Assembly (NCBI GenBank): GCA_013420905.1
Contig: JAAXNY010000006.1
Location: forward strand, 2,976,001-3,040,000
From: Collybia mongolica
Taxonomy: Eukaryota; Basidiomycota; Agaricomycetes; Agaricales; Clitocybaceae
Reading direction: 5' to 3'
Length of the DNA stretch: 64,000 bases
Shown here: positions 44,880 to 55,887 of the stretch, one piece after another
Layout of the letters: the number at the start of each line of letters is the position of its first letter
Numbering within the stretch: the stretch's first letter is position 1
Position numbers and translations under genes: made by a program
Notes under the pieces: model-generated
The model's database searches: none
Told to the model about the DNA's origin: nothing
What the model saw: only the letters and a program-made list of their open reading frames with translations

Positions 44880-47800
44880 ATGAATCGACAATCGTTATCC
44901 ATTCCAATTACGGTGATTGAAGAACAGAAAAACGTCAAAACCCAAGCAATCGGATTAATCGATTGTGGAGCTGGAGGAATTTTCATTGACAAAGCATTTG
45001 TCGAAGAAAACGGGATAAAGACAACCCCATTAAGGAAATCATACTCGGTTAGAAACGTAGACGGCACAAAGAACCAATCAGGAAACATCACTGATTGTGT
45101 ATGGACCAAAATCCGAATTGGAAACGAAGAAATCCGAATTCGATTGCTCGTCAGCGGACTAGGAAAAGAAAATATCATTTTAGGATTACCATGGTTAAAA
45201 CGGCACAACCCCAAGATTGATTGGGAGAAAGGAACACTCGACTTCGGATCAAGCATCAAGAAAGGAGTTCTTTCGGAAGCAATCCAAAAACCTGGAAATC
45301 CGACAAATGAAATTAACACGGCAATATCCTAAGGCAACGGTAACAGAAATACAGGAAGAATATCCGGAAGAAATCCCAAGGAATCAACCCCTTGAAGATT
45401 GGCAACTGATTCTTTTAGAAATCAACGAAGAAGATGATGAACCTGAAATCAATCTACTCAGGACATACATCGACTCAGAAGATGATGAAGAAGAATCCAT
45501 TTGGATACAGGCAAAAACATCAATATCACAGGAATTAGAACATAAAGCAGAAATCGAAGACCAGAAACCAAAGAAGACATTACCAGAATTCTATAGAGAA
45601 TATGCGTCATTATTCGACAAAACAAATTCGGAAAGGATGCCAACACAACGATCATGGGACCATGCGATAGATCTTAAACCTGATTTTATCCCAAAAGATT
45701 GTAAGATCTATCCCATCAGCCCGGCAGAACAAGGAAAACTGGACGAATTTATTGATGAAAACATGTGAAAAGGATACATTCGACCATCGAAATCCCCACA
45801 AGCATCACCTTTCTTCTTTGTATCAAAGAAAGACTCGACGAAACTTCGGCCAACCCAAGATTATAGAAGACTAAACGAAGGAACTATAAAGAACGCATAC
45901 CCTTTGCCACTTGTAGGGGAGCTTCTTGATAAACTTAAAGGGGCAAAATACTTCACAAAGTTGGATTTACGATGGGGATATAATAACGTCCGGATCAAAG
46001 AAGGCGATGAATGGAAAGCGGCATTTAAAACAAACAGGGGATTATTCGAACCCCTTGTTATGTTTTTCGGTCTATGCAATTCGCCGGCAACGTTCCAAAA
46101 TATGATGAATGATATCTACGCAATCGAGATTGACGAAGGATGGATTTTGATTTATATGGACGACATCCTTATTTCCTCCGACAACATCGATGATTTGCGA
46201 AGAAAAACCCTTAAAGTCTTGGACAAATTGAAGGAAAACGATTTGTATCTGAACTTGGACAAATGCGTATTCGAAGCCACGGAACTCGAATATCTCGGAC
46301 TAGTCATCAGAGAAAACGAGATAGGTATGGAACCGACTAAATTGGCAGGAATCGCAGATTGGCCAGCACCAACAACAGTAAAACAAGTCCGATCATTCCT
46401 TGGATTCGCAAACTTCTATCGAAAATTCATTGGACATTACGCCGAACTTAGCAGACCATTAACGAATTTGACAAGAAAAGACGTCGAATGGAAATGGACA
46501 CAAGAGTGTCAAGAAGCATTCGATGGTCTGAAACAGAAATTCTTGAAGTCACCCGTCCTTATGATGCCAGACAAAAGGAAACCATTTCACATCGAATCAG
46601 ATGCTTCGAAATGGGCTACAGGCGCGGTATTACGACAACAAAACGATAATGGAGAATGGCACCCATGTGGATATATTTCACATTCATTCACAGAAACCGA
46701 ACGAAATTACGAGATCTACAATAGAGAATTATTAGGCATCATACGAGCTTTGAAGACATGGAGACACTACCTCGAAGGATCACAATTCCCAACAGTAATT
46801 CTATCCGATCACAAAAACTTAACGTATTTCCGAACGGCACAAAAATTGAACCGACGACAGGCAGGATGGAGCCTTTTCTTATCACAATTCGATCTCAAAC
46901 TTGTGCATACACCTGGAACACGGATGATACAATCCGATGCCTTATCAAGAAGATCAGACTACGTCAATACGGAAGACACAGATAACGAAGACCGGATTTT
47001 ATTGCCAGATGACATTTTCATCAAAATGATTGATATAGGATTACAAGAAGACCTGAAGAAATCAATTGAAGAAGATGATTTGTTCGCAAAATCAATCGAA
47101 GCATTAAAGGAAACAGGGACACCACCGATTAAATCAAACTTATCAGATTGGAAATTTGAAGACAGACTTCTGTTTTTCAAGAACAGATGTTATGTAGGAC
47201 CGGATGCAAAATTACGGAAGGAAATAGTGCGAAGATATCACGACACGAAACCAGGAGGACACCCAGGCCAATATAAGACACAGGAATTGATCAGTCGAGA
47301 ATACTGGTGGCCAGGTATGGGAGTGTTTATAAAAAATTATGTTGACGGTTGCGCCACATGTCAACAAATGAAAGTCAACACACACCCAACAAAACCCGGG
47401 TTGATACCGATTGCAACAAACGGAGAACCGAGACCATTCTCATTTGTCACAGCCGATTTCATCACAGACCTGCCAGAAAACGATGGGAAAGATAGCCTCA
47501 TGGTCGTGGTAGATCATGGCCTTACGAAGGGGGTAATTTCTATCCCTTGCACCAAAACGATCGATGCTTTAGGAACGGCGAATCTTTATCTGGAACATGT
47601 TTACAAAAGATTTGGACTACCCGACACTTTTCTATCGGATCGAGGCCCTCAATTCGCAGCAAAAGTTTTCAAAGAACTAGGAAAACTCCTTGGAATCAAA
47701 CTCGTAATGAGTACGGCATATCATCCACAGACAGATGGAGAAACAGAGAGATTAAACCAAGAGCTCGAAATCTACTTCCGCATGTTCTGTCAGAACAACC

Positions 47801-48483
47801 CGGCAATATGGAAAGAACTTAACTCAATCGCAGAATTCGCGCATAATCAAAAAAATCATTCCACTACAAAGAAATCTCCATTCTTCCTAATGATGGGATA
47901 CGAACCCCAAGCAATTCCATCAGCATTCCAGAAGACGAATGTTCCGAGTGTAGAACAACGAATGATTGAGCTTAACAAAGCCCGAGAAGAAGCTATGGCC
48001 GCACACGAATTAGCGAGAAGAAAAGTCGCAGAAAGGACAACACGAGGTTTCACTCCATTCAAACAAGGAGAATACGTTTGGTTAGAAGGAACAAATCTTC
48101 GAATTCCTTACCCATCAAAGAAACTAGCACCAAAAAGAGAAGGACCCTTCAAAATCCGAGAAGTCCTCGGACCAGTGACATACAGACTAGAACTTCCATC
48201 ACAATGGAAGATTCATCCCGTGTTTCATGCATCACTCCTCACACCATACAAAGAAACCGATACCCACGGACCAAACTTCTTAGAACCACCACCGGATCTT
48301 ATAAATCAAGAAGAAGAATACGAAGTGGAAGGGATTATTAATCACCGACAACGAGGCCGAGGCTTCCAATACCTCGTGAAATGGAAAGATTACTCATCCG
48401 CGCACAACACATGGGAACCTGAAAGTCACTTAAAAAGGGCTCGAACGATCCTTCAATCCTATCAGAAGCTACATCGCCTCTAA
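44880..48483 (+). pseudogene. chromovirus B pol: protease, RT, RNase H, integrase, chromodomain
   Basis: Protease with LIDCGAGGIFID (about 44960). A 2-base deletion near 45290 shifts the frame into the linker and RT start ([11 protein letters not shown]). TGA at 45766-45768 stands where copy A has CGA. From there the frame is open to 48483. RT has FFGLCNSPATFQNMM and YMDDILI (about 46155). RNase H has FHIESDASKWATGAV. Integrase has the HPGQYKTQELI zinc region and the core (TADFITDLPE, LSDRGPQFAAKVF, HPQTDGETERLNQE). The C-terminal chromodomain is EYEVEGIINH ... YLVKWKDYSSAHNTWEPE. Two small lesions make it formally defective. Confidence 0.92.
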
Positions 48484-48535
48484 ACAGACTATCATCTCTC
48501 ATCGCTCTCAACAAATTTCAAAGCTCATACAAACA

Positions 48536-49549
48536 ATGTCTTCCCCCATCACCAACAACCTTTACATTGCCACCGCCACCCCTCTTAACACTCCTTCCGA
48601 CACTCCTGTCGTCAACATTGGATCCCAAGAACGTCTCGAGATAGCTACGAGAATTATACACAGTCAAAAATTCTTATCATGGTTCATGAACGAAGAACAC
48701 CGTGAAAGAATGATCCAAGCGTTTAATCAACCACCGTATAACCAACTCATCGAACTAGTTGGGAAATATTTAGAGATTAGGGATATGTTGTACACTCAAA
48801 CTGCGGATATCAGCCGAGCACTAGACCAGGTCACTGACGAGCTGACGAACACACAAGAATTCCGAATTCTAGAAGACTTAATTCCCTTACTACAAGACGG
48901 AATTCGATTACCTACGTCCACGCCATCAACACCTACGGAATCGACTACAGATATCTCGACAAGTGACAAAGAAACACAAACATCCCCTCTGATAACACCA
49001 ACACCTTCAGCGCCCAACTCTCCTATTTATGAACCCGCACCATTACCAATTCCGCCCTTTCGCGAACCATCCCCTCCATCCTCGCAACATTCCACCCCTG
49101 ATCCAAACGACATGGTTCAAAACAAGGAAGTATTTAAATATCTAGAAGGACGAAAAGGTACAAAATCGGTCATAAAGAAGAAGAAAACCCTCAAACCAAT
49201 CAAATACACGATGAACGCTCTCAATCACGTTGGAAGTCGAGAGAAACCAATCGACCTCACGCAAGTAGAACGAGCAATCATTTACAAAAACGTGTTATGC
49301 TCTCGATGCCTTAACTTCGGACACTCATCAATACACTGCGAAAAACAATATTGTCCGATATGTTACAAACCGGCTCCAGGACATCGAAGAGACCAATGTC
49401 CTGAAAGACCAATAACTAGGACGGCAGGGTATCACCGAAGCTGGCGACGGGTTGGGGATGAATATGAAGATGTAGATGACGGAATTGACGACCCCTTTGA
49501 CTTCCCAGAAGCCATTGCCAACATGTTGGGAGAGCCAATTGATTTCTAA
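48536..49549 (+). CDS. extra ORF of chromovirus B (CCHC knuckle protein)
   Basis: 337 aa, the same length as in copy A, beginning MSSPITNN. It starts 52 bp after the pol stop and ends 33 bp before the 3' LTR. Helical N-terminal half (KFLSWFMNEEHRERMIQAF, LVGKYLEIRDML), Pro/Ser/Thr-rich middle, basic KSVIKKKKTLKPIKY, then CSRCLNFGHSSIHC and CPIC-x6-H-x4-C knuckles, and an acidic end (EYEDVDDGIDDPFDF). No env features. Same order in both copies, so it is a regular part of this retrotransposon family. Confidence 0.78.
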   Translation: MSSPITNNLYIATATPLNTPSDTPVVNIGSQERLEIATRIIHSQKFLSWFMNEEHRERMIQAFNQPPYNQLIELVGKYLEIRDMLYTQTADISRALDQVTDELTNTQEFRILEDLIPLLQDGIRLPTSTPSTPTESTTDISTSDKETQTSPLITPTPSAPNSPIYEPAPLPIPPFREPSPPSSQHSTPDPNDMVQNKEVFKYLEGRKGTKSVIKKKKTLKPIKYTMNALNHVGSREKPIDLTQVERAIIYKNVLCSRCLNFGHSSIHCEKQYCPICYKPAPGHRRDQCPERPITRTAGYHRSWRRVGDEYEDVDDGIDDPFDFPEAIANMLGEPIDF

Positions 49550-49582
49550 AGCTGGGACGCTTTAGAGATAGAAGAGGGGTAA

Positions 49583-50046
49583 TGTTACAAATTCCCCTAC
49601 TTGTCCGGCATATCACTTCTTTTCCCTTTTCTTTTACTATCAGACGCTTATTGACCTTATCTTTGACATCCCCATATGCATTCTCTTTCCCATAGTTACT
49701 AAGCTTCCTTACTCATCTTCTCAGATAGCTTACTAACTCTTATCTATAACAAATAGCGTAAACAACGCTTATCGAACTACCACGTATATATAGGGATACT
49801 TTAGTTAGTTAGCTCTTTAGCTTGACCTAGCTGAATTCACCTTATTCATCTATTCTCTTGACGCGAACTCGATCCTATCCGCCTTACAAAGGGGGTAGTG
49901 CATCTCTGATCAGATAAACTCGATAACTTGACTTTAGCCCTATTGAGGGAGTCAATAGACGTTGGACTTACAGAAGTCAACGGTCTAAGAACGAACGAAC
50001 GACTCAGCATATTGATCTAGAGGATAAGGCCTAAACAGCCGTAACA
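49583..50046 (+). repeat. 3' LTR of chromovirus B
   Basis: 464 bp, nearly identical to 43122-43585; preceded by the purine-rich AGAAGAGGGGTAA. Confidence 0.95.
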
Positions 50047-51527
50047 CAGTGTGCTGTCACCCCCAAAAATGACGCTTTCGTATTGTCTGCAGTCCACCCA
50101 TCTGCTGTCAAGGAGACCTTACCAGGAGTGTTCTGTGTCGTTGAGGTAAGCGCCATATATGATACAATTTAGATTGCTCACAGTTATATCATCTTTCAGC
50201 TTCTTTAGCCATTCAACGAATTCATTGTGTATATACATTGTAATGTCATGTGTGGTTGGGAGATCCACACTTCCTGCCTTGGGCCTCATTGCAATGAGGC
50301 AGTTGCGGAACGTCGCCTTGCCTGTGATGGCCAGCGCCTGTTGATTGACGTCAGCTACAATCTGCCAACGATTCTTCACAATGCACCTGATTGTTGCAAG
50401 CGACAAACTGTGCAACAGCATGTATAACTGCTTCCTGGCTGAATTCCTGTGGTCCTGTCTCCTTTGCGAATACACCATCCAGGCTCCCTTGCACGACAGG
50501 GCTCTTTCCAGTTGTCATTGCCCTCCATATGTGCCGAGGGATGCAGTGGTGGTTTTCTGGTACATTTTCCTCCTTGCACCATTGCTGGTATATTTCATAG
50601 TGTTGGCGTAGATGTGCACGACAGCTTGAATTACCTCCTGTCAAGAAAGCCTTCTTTTGCCCGCCCTTCAGTCCTTTAGTTGCCCTGCACATACGTGAGT
50701 ACTCTTTGCCTTTGCTCTACTATCTGGTTGATGATCCTTACCTGCACGTTAAGCACCACTGGCCAATCAATGTTTCCTCCTTTCCTTTCTTGAGCTTGAA
50801 TATGACAGTTACATGGTCAGAGAACATCAGCAAGAGGTCTTTAGTGCTGTCCTTCTTTATGGGCAATACCTCCAGAATTTTGCCTTGGTGTTGTGATCCA
50901 AGGTCACTCTGCTGTCGACCAGTAAGTAATGGATTAGTAGTAGTGTCTTGTTACGATACCTCATTGCTATCTTCTGCAGGATCAACTACTTCTTCAATAA
51001 CTTCAATACCTGAGTCCTCTTCTTCATCAATCTCCTCCACAATTGTGTTGTGCCTGGTTTGCTTTTGAGATTGGACTGCTTTTGTGCCTTCATCATCTGA
51101 ACTTTGATCATCATCATCGCTGATTGCTTGTCTTTTGCACCTACTGCCCACCTTTTGTGTTGTGTTTGAACTCTTGGTTTTCTTTTTACTGCCCTTTGGT
51201 TTAGCCATGTTCGAAGGAATAAGACCTGTAGCTGAATCCTGAAAATTGTTTGTGCTGGCATTATTTGTCATGCTTCCAACTCCGTCAAGTAACAATTATT
51301 TTCTGTGTTCCTCAAGCTCTTCCTATGTACATCGAAAACCGGTCATGACTGGTTTAGACCGGTTTCATGCCGGTTCTAGCAGTGTTTGAAATCAGATAGA
51401 CTGGAACTGTTGATGGGCAAATTTGGCTGTAACCAAACCAGAAGTCCGGTCAGTTTTGGTTACAATCCAGTTCAGTCCTGGTCATTTTCCAGTTTAGTAA
51501 ACTGGACCTTGAAGCACTAGGGGGCAT

Positions 51528-52264
51528 GGCCTAGGTTGATGCTTGGGTTAGCATTTGACTTCTTCTTCGAAAAGTGGAACCCTTCCAACTTCATGTGTTC
51601 TAAGATCAGTCCCATGGCTCTTGTCATGGTGAAGATCAGGTCACAGGCCCTCCGAAGTATGGCAATGTTGATATCCCATGCCTTTGATTGGGCTATGATT
51701 GTCCCATCATCAACATATGATATTAGATCTGATTCCCGGTTTCTCCTATAGAATTCTTTAAGGAGGACCACAAGGGTGAGGGCAGACAGGATCAGAGACA
51801 AAGCAGAGCCTTGTCCCAAGCCTATGCTGGAGTCAAGGGGGGGGGGGGGGGGATTCATTGTCCCCCCACACATATCTTGTCTTATGACCCACCAAGTATG
51901 ACCTAAAAAATGCAACAATTTCTGGCGCAAATCCTTGGCCTTCCAGGATGTTGATTAATACCTCATGGTTTATTGAGGGGAAGTATTGGGCGAGGTTGAA
52001 CGCGACAATGCTTGTCTTAAGTCCATGTGACCATCCTTCTTGGACCATGTGGGTAAGGAAACACCCTGCATCTTCAGTTGAGTTCTGCTGAACCCCTCCA
52101 AACTGATGGGGGTGTAGGATGCCCTCCACCTGTGCTTCGAATTGCAGGTGGGTGGACAGCATTTTCTCGATCAGTTTCCCTAACGTGTTAAGGAGCATGA
52201 TCAGGTGGTATGATTTCGGAGTGTCATAGGTTGGCTTCCTGGGTTTGGGAATTTTTGATGACAA
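51528..52264 (-). pseudogene. LINE reverse transcriptase, frameshifted
   Basis: The minus strand reads KIPKPRKPTYDTPKSY, LLNTLGKLIEKML, HQFGGVQQNSTEDA, FNLAQYFPSINHE (the usual catalytic Asp of this box is Asn here), then a switch of frame at a 16-G run (51837-51852), then GLGQGSALS and LISYVDDGTII (the YxDD box). This is a fungal LINE RT. It continues at 33888-33448 beyond the inner hAT. Confidence 0.75.
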
Positions 52265-53352
52265 GTCATGACCATCTGAAATGGAATGACTTGCATGTGA
52301 TTCTGAAGTCAGAAGGGTCCATCCATATTGGGATGCCTGATGTTTGTCTCTGGTTAATCTATGTTGGCTTTTTGTTTGATGGACACTGTTACAATGCTTC
52401 TTGATCTTTTACCACCACCATCCGACTGTGGGAATTTGTCCCTCCTGCACTAGGTCGTCCCTAAACTACCTAACACCTCATCCCTAATCGAGATCGCCTT
52501 TCATCAGACCATTCTTTCGGCCTGGGCCACTATCCTTTTACACCATATCCAAATTTCTAACTTATCAGAGCTGATCCTGACCATCTGCAGGGTCATCTCA
52601 TCTTGCCTGTACTGGGGGCTTCACTAATCTGTTCACATCCACCTTATCAACTACCAGGCCACACGAGGACACCACAACTCTTGTACTCTGCTTCACACAG
52701 ATCCTTAGGGAGCATCACTGCCAACATTTTCAATGATTTTTTCATACTTGCTTAACCACTACACCCAAATACAAAAGGAGGAAGGGGTCTGGCCCCCAAT
52801 CAGCTACTGTCCCTGCACAGAGCACACCTCTTGGGGAGAATGCCAGTTTATTGCCCAATAGTGGGATTTGGCAGCCTCATTTTGGAGGGGAGTCATCACT
52901 TTGGGAGAGCAGTGTGGAACAGGGGGGCAAGTAATAGGGAGATTCAGGAGAGGGGGAGCAGGTTTGAGGTATGGGTTGTTCATTCAGATTGGACATTTAT
53001 CTTCAAAACTGGGGGGGAGTAATGGGTTTCCAGGGCAACCTGAAAATACCAGGGGGGGGAGTGGAACGGGGTACCAACGTGAAGGGAGGGGACCATGCCC
53101 CAACAAGCGAAGGCAAACCTTTAAGGCGTTGGGAGGTTCAGACATGGTACAGTACAATACCATTGGGCTGCAGGTATCCTCAGTCTAGACCCGTAATATG
53201 ACCTGGAGAGCAACTTAGTGTACAGCTCCACCCTGATGGCCCATTACAGATTACTTAGTGGTAATAGGTGTTTATGCCCGCATGTAGCTGGGTCAAACCC
53301 ACATGTGCTTAATATTATTATATGAACCAAAAAAAAAAAAAAAAAAAAAAAA
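52265..53352. other. retroposed sequence ending in poly(A)
   Basis: No credible protein was recognised; plus-strand frames at 52831-53201 are Gly-rich and lack motifs. It ends in an A24 tract (53329-53352), as at the 3' end of a plus-oriented LINE or SINE. Confidence 0.4.
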
Positions 53353-53669
53353 GATTGACACTGTTATCGCAAAGGTCTTAGCGAATCGCGCATGATAATT
53401 ACAATTTAAAGTCTATTATGTAACTTGTAGACATAGGGTCATGGTCAAGTCAGGTACTGTCAATCACTGACAGTCGGCCGACTGTAAGGCGACCTTCATG
53501 ACATGTCAATGGCTTGGCCAACACTGCTTTGGACTATGTAGTATAAATTGGTGAACTGAGGGAGAACAAGTGTATTCGATGTTTGCATCTGCATCTCGCA
53601 GAGGGCTTCACACTCCGTGCCATCAACCCGAGTCTCAAAGCTTAACTTAAGTGTTCATCATCATGAACC

Positions 53670-55443
53670 ATGAACCAGGACACCTCAACCCATGTTGTCA
53701 GAGTACCTATGTCACTTCAGCTTGGGCAAGAAACAAGCTTCCCACTTGAGCTCATTGTGGACGTATTATCACGGCTGGACTGCGTGTCCCTCTTGACATG
53801 CGCGCAGGTTAGCTGCATATTCAATTTAGTCGACATCCCCATCCGTCAACTAAACGATTGACAGGTCTGCAGGCTATTTTACACTTTGATTAACAATACG
53901 GCTGGCCTTCGCCTCATTGTTGATCTTTATGCAGCGGGGCAACAGGATAATCTTGTCGGCCCCCATGGTCCCACTGCTGGTGATAGGCTTGATGCTTTGA
54001 AGAGGCATCAGATCGCTTGGGAACAATTGACATGGGTCACAGAACAACGCCTTCCGATGCTCGACGGTGGTTTGTGGGAGCTATATGGTGGTGTACTGGC
54101 CCAAAATCACCCGAATGGCGACATCCTGTTTCGTCAGCTACCATCAGAAATCCGCTTCATTGAAGAAAGAGATTGGACTGTTGGTGGATTTGATTTTATA
54201 GTACGTGATTTTGGCATGGATCCTTCGCAAGACCTCCTCGTCCTTGTCGAAGACCCTAAGTGGTGTGTTTGTCTAGTTGGTCCATCCGGGACTTTTTTAC
54301 GACTTGTCTCAGGTCAGGACCTCAATCCGACAATACGTATCGCTTCCACCTGCGCACTATGCTCACTGGTGCTGACCATCCTTTGGCCCTCCAACCTGTC
54401 ATATGTCATGTCCAAGCTGAACCAAACATCCAGCTGTCCTACACAATACAAATATCTACGGAATTCCTTGGCATTCTTTTTATCTCGGGCGGAGAAGGAG
54501 AAAATGAGTTGTCCATTTGGCGGTGGAAGACAGGCGTAATTGAAACTGTGAGTGAACAACAGCACTTATGTCGCCATGTTAAAAATTTGGAAATATGTGG
54601 ATTTGTTATTAGGCCGTGGTTGGTGACGAAATCAGATCCTTCTCTTTTCTGAACGAAGAGTTCATCATTGTTGCTTTATTAATCGGTGCCGATTTCTATG
54701 AGTTGGACAACGAGCTCTTGGAACCGATCTTGGCTATCGTGAACTTTGTGGAAGAATCAAATGAACGACGCGGCGTGCAAGAGATAGAACACATGTTCAT
54801 GTTTCGGTACCCTGCCCTTAATGCAAATGCAATGCCCCTCCGATTTGAGGTTCGATCCGATCCATCTCCCGGTTGGACACCCAACTCGAACATTGAAGCC
54901 CCCTTCTTCACCGCTCAATACAATCGGCTCTATGTTGTCTCGTTGTGGCTTTTGGTTGAGAACCACATGCGTTACGTTATGCTCTTTGCACCATCGGCTA
55001 CCTTCTTTGCACGTATTCAAAGAAGGGATACACGCAAAGACAAGATTTATGAGTGGGTCACATGGGGACCTAAAGGAACTCGAATCCTTCTACCTCGCGC
55101 ATCTCCATCAGATGTATGGGTTTGTTACGTCAATGGGTCAAGATACGTTGCATTGCGGAAGGAAGAGGGACGGTCCGCTTTGGATGTGTACAACTTCAAC
55201 TGCCAGGGCCTGCTGCGTGCCATGAGCCTGAAGAGCGATGCAGTAATTGGTGACAACTACGTGACTGACGCGAGTGTGCCTGAAGGAGGTACCATATTCC
55301 AGAGCACAGTGGAGACTTCACTGCCGTACCGAATACAATCACTGTCGATGGATCTGAAATCCATCACGCGTGTTGCTGTAGTATGCAGTGAAGATAATAT
55401 CATTATTGTTGATGTGCGTGTTTTCACCTCCTTTTTTCGTTAG
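53670..55443 (+). CDS. F-box protein
   Basis: Exons 53670-53807, 53865-54262, 54313-54547 and 54613-55443 give 533 aa. The F-box is at residues 20-52 (FPLELIVDVLSRLDCVSLLTCAQ|VCRLF), split by the first intron. The rest is a beta-rich C-terminal region without a named domain, of the kind found in the large agaricomycete F-box families. It contains HLRTMLTGADHPLALQP and ENELSIWRWKTGVIET before intron 3. F-box proteins link Skp1-Cullin ubiquitin ligases to substrates; the target here is unknown. The 3' end could be spliced instead of stopping at 55443 (a GTGCGT lies at 55414). Confidence 0.75.
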
Positions 55444-55887
55444 TTGCTTGATGATCGCTCAAGACGCGCGCCAACCGGAACGAGTACCGGATTCTAACAT
55501 TTTAGCGGAGTATGAGACGTGATGGTTGACAATCCATGGCGGAATCACAAGCCAATAGCACAACACGCGCTTATTAAGAGATATTGAGGAGGGAAGATCA
55601 GGCTATGCAAGGAAGCTCTGAGGGATATGGGCGATTCGTCTATTCGAATAATGTATTTATGGAAATGAAGTTCGACTGCCAATGGCGATAATTCACGTCA
55701 GTGAGAGATTATCGTCACTGGATGTTCGTTGAGAGAGATATCAGCCTTGGCTATAGTGTGTGATCGGGTGGGTAAATATGATCTTATCAGATAAGAAAAA
55801 GTTCCAATCAGGTGGTCCATTTTACTGCTTCAAGAATCAAAGGCCGCCAACAGCTTTCTCAAAGCCTTAAAACCTCCCACTAGCTCC
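55444..55887. other. intergenic, promoter of the NAGS gene
   Basis: No ORF supported. It ends in a pyrimidine-rich stretch before 55888. Confidence 0.4.

Larger units (their letters stand above)
43122..50046 (+). mobile_element. Ty3/gypsy chromovirus B (nearly intact)
   Basis: 6925 bp with 464-bp LTRs (43122-43585, 49583-50046) and the 5-bp target duplication CAGTG (43117-43121, 50047-50051). The LTRs differ at about two positions, both at CpG sites, so insertion is recent. It is inserted inside the hAT transposase gene; taking it out restores a TAHWIDV reading. Only two lesions were seen in gag-pol: a 2-base loss near 45290 and a TGA at 45766. Confidence 0.95.
41109..51295 (-). pseudogene. 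hAT transposase of the inner hAT, interrupted by chromovirus B
   Basis: Minus-strand pieces run N to C. 51295-50951 is an acidic/basic N-terminus (KPKGSKKKTKSSN). 50692-50119 is a BED-finger-like region and linker (HYEIYQQWCKEENVPENHH, then DITVSNLNCIIYGAYLND). After an intron comes SLTADGWTADNTKASFLGV, cut at AHW by the gypsy at 43122-50046 and resuming as IDVKEGKWSL. Then QEYYSRFDKKPGYILGLFLH (about 41940) and the hATC dimerisation region (SVPCERLFSASKQVADDC, about 41360-41310). It ends FEDFND and stop at 41109. At least two in-frame TGA codons lie in the hATC part. Dead copy; domain order leaves no doubt about the family. Confidence 0.85.
33897..51519 (-). mobile_element. inner hAT transposon inserted in the LINE
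   Basis: Termini TAGTGCTTCAAAGTC (33897-33911) and the inverted TAGTGCTTCAAGGTC (51505-51519) differ at one base in 15. They are flanked by the 8-bp repeat GGGGGCAT (33889-33896 and 51520-51527). The element carries a decayed hAT transposase gene on the minus strand (51295-41109). It is enlarged to 17.6 kb by two gypsy insertions; its own sequence is about 3.7 kb. Subterminal regions are rich in ACCGGT-like motifs, possible transposase sites. Confidence 0.88.
32930..53352 (-). mobile_element. non-LTR retrotransposon (LINE) sequence split by a hAT
   Basis: Minus-strand RT sequence lies on both sides of the inner hAT (52264-51528 and 33888-33448) and is in register across it. T-rich tracts at 32911-32938 on the plus strand could be the minus-strand poly(A) end. 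On the right, 24 A residues at 53329-53352 look like the tail of a plus-oriented retroposed piece, so the right side may be a second or inverted fragment. The outer limits are inference. Confidence 0.5.
32842..53526. mobile_element. outer hAT-type element hosting the nested insertions
   Basis: Termini CAGTGTTGGCCA (32842-32853) and its inverted copy (53515-53526) are flanked by an 8-bp direct repeat CTTTGGAC (32834-32841 and 53527-53534). These are hAT hallmarks. Only its ends are clearly its own sequence (roughly 90-200 bp on each side); the 20.7 kb between is filled by LINE, a second hAT and two gypsy elements. No transposase of its own was seen, so it was probably non-autonomous before it was invaded. 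Confidence 0.8.

Noticed and set aside
52831..53201. Gly-rich plus-strand frames
   Set aside because: Three overlapping frames in G-rich sequence with no motifs, in retroposed DNA.
55700..55887. Arginine attenuator peptide uORF upstream of NAGS
   Set aside because: No short ORF with the known attenuator features was seen; that control belongs to carbamoyl phosphate synthetase genes.
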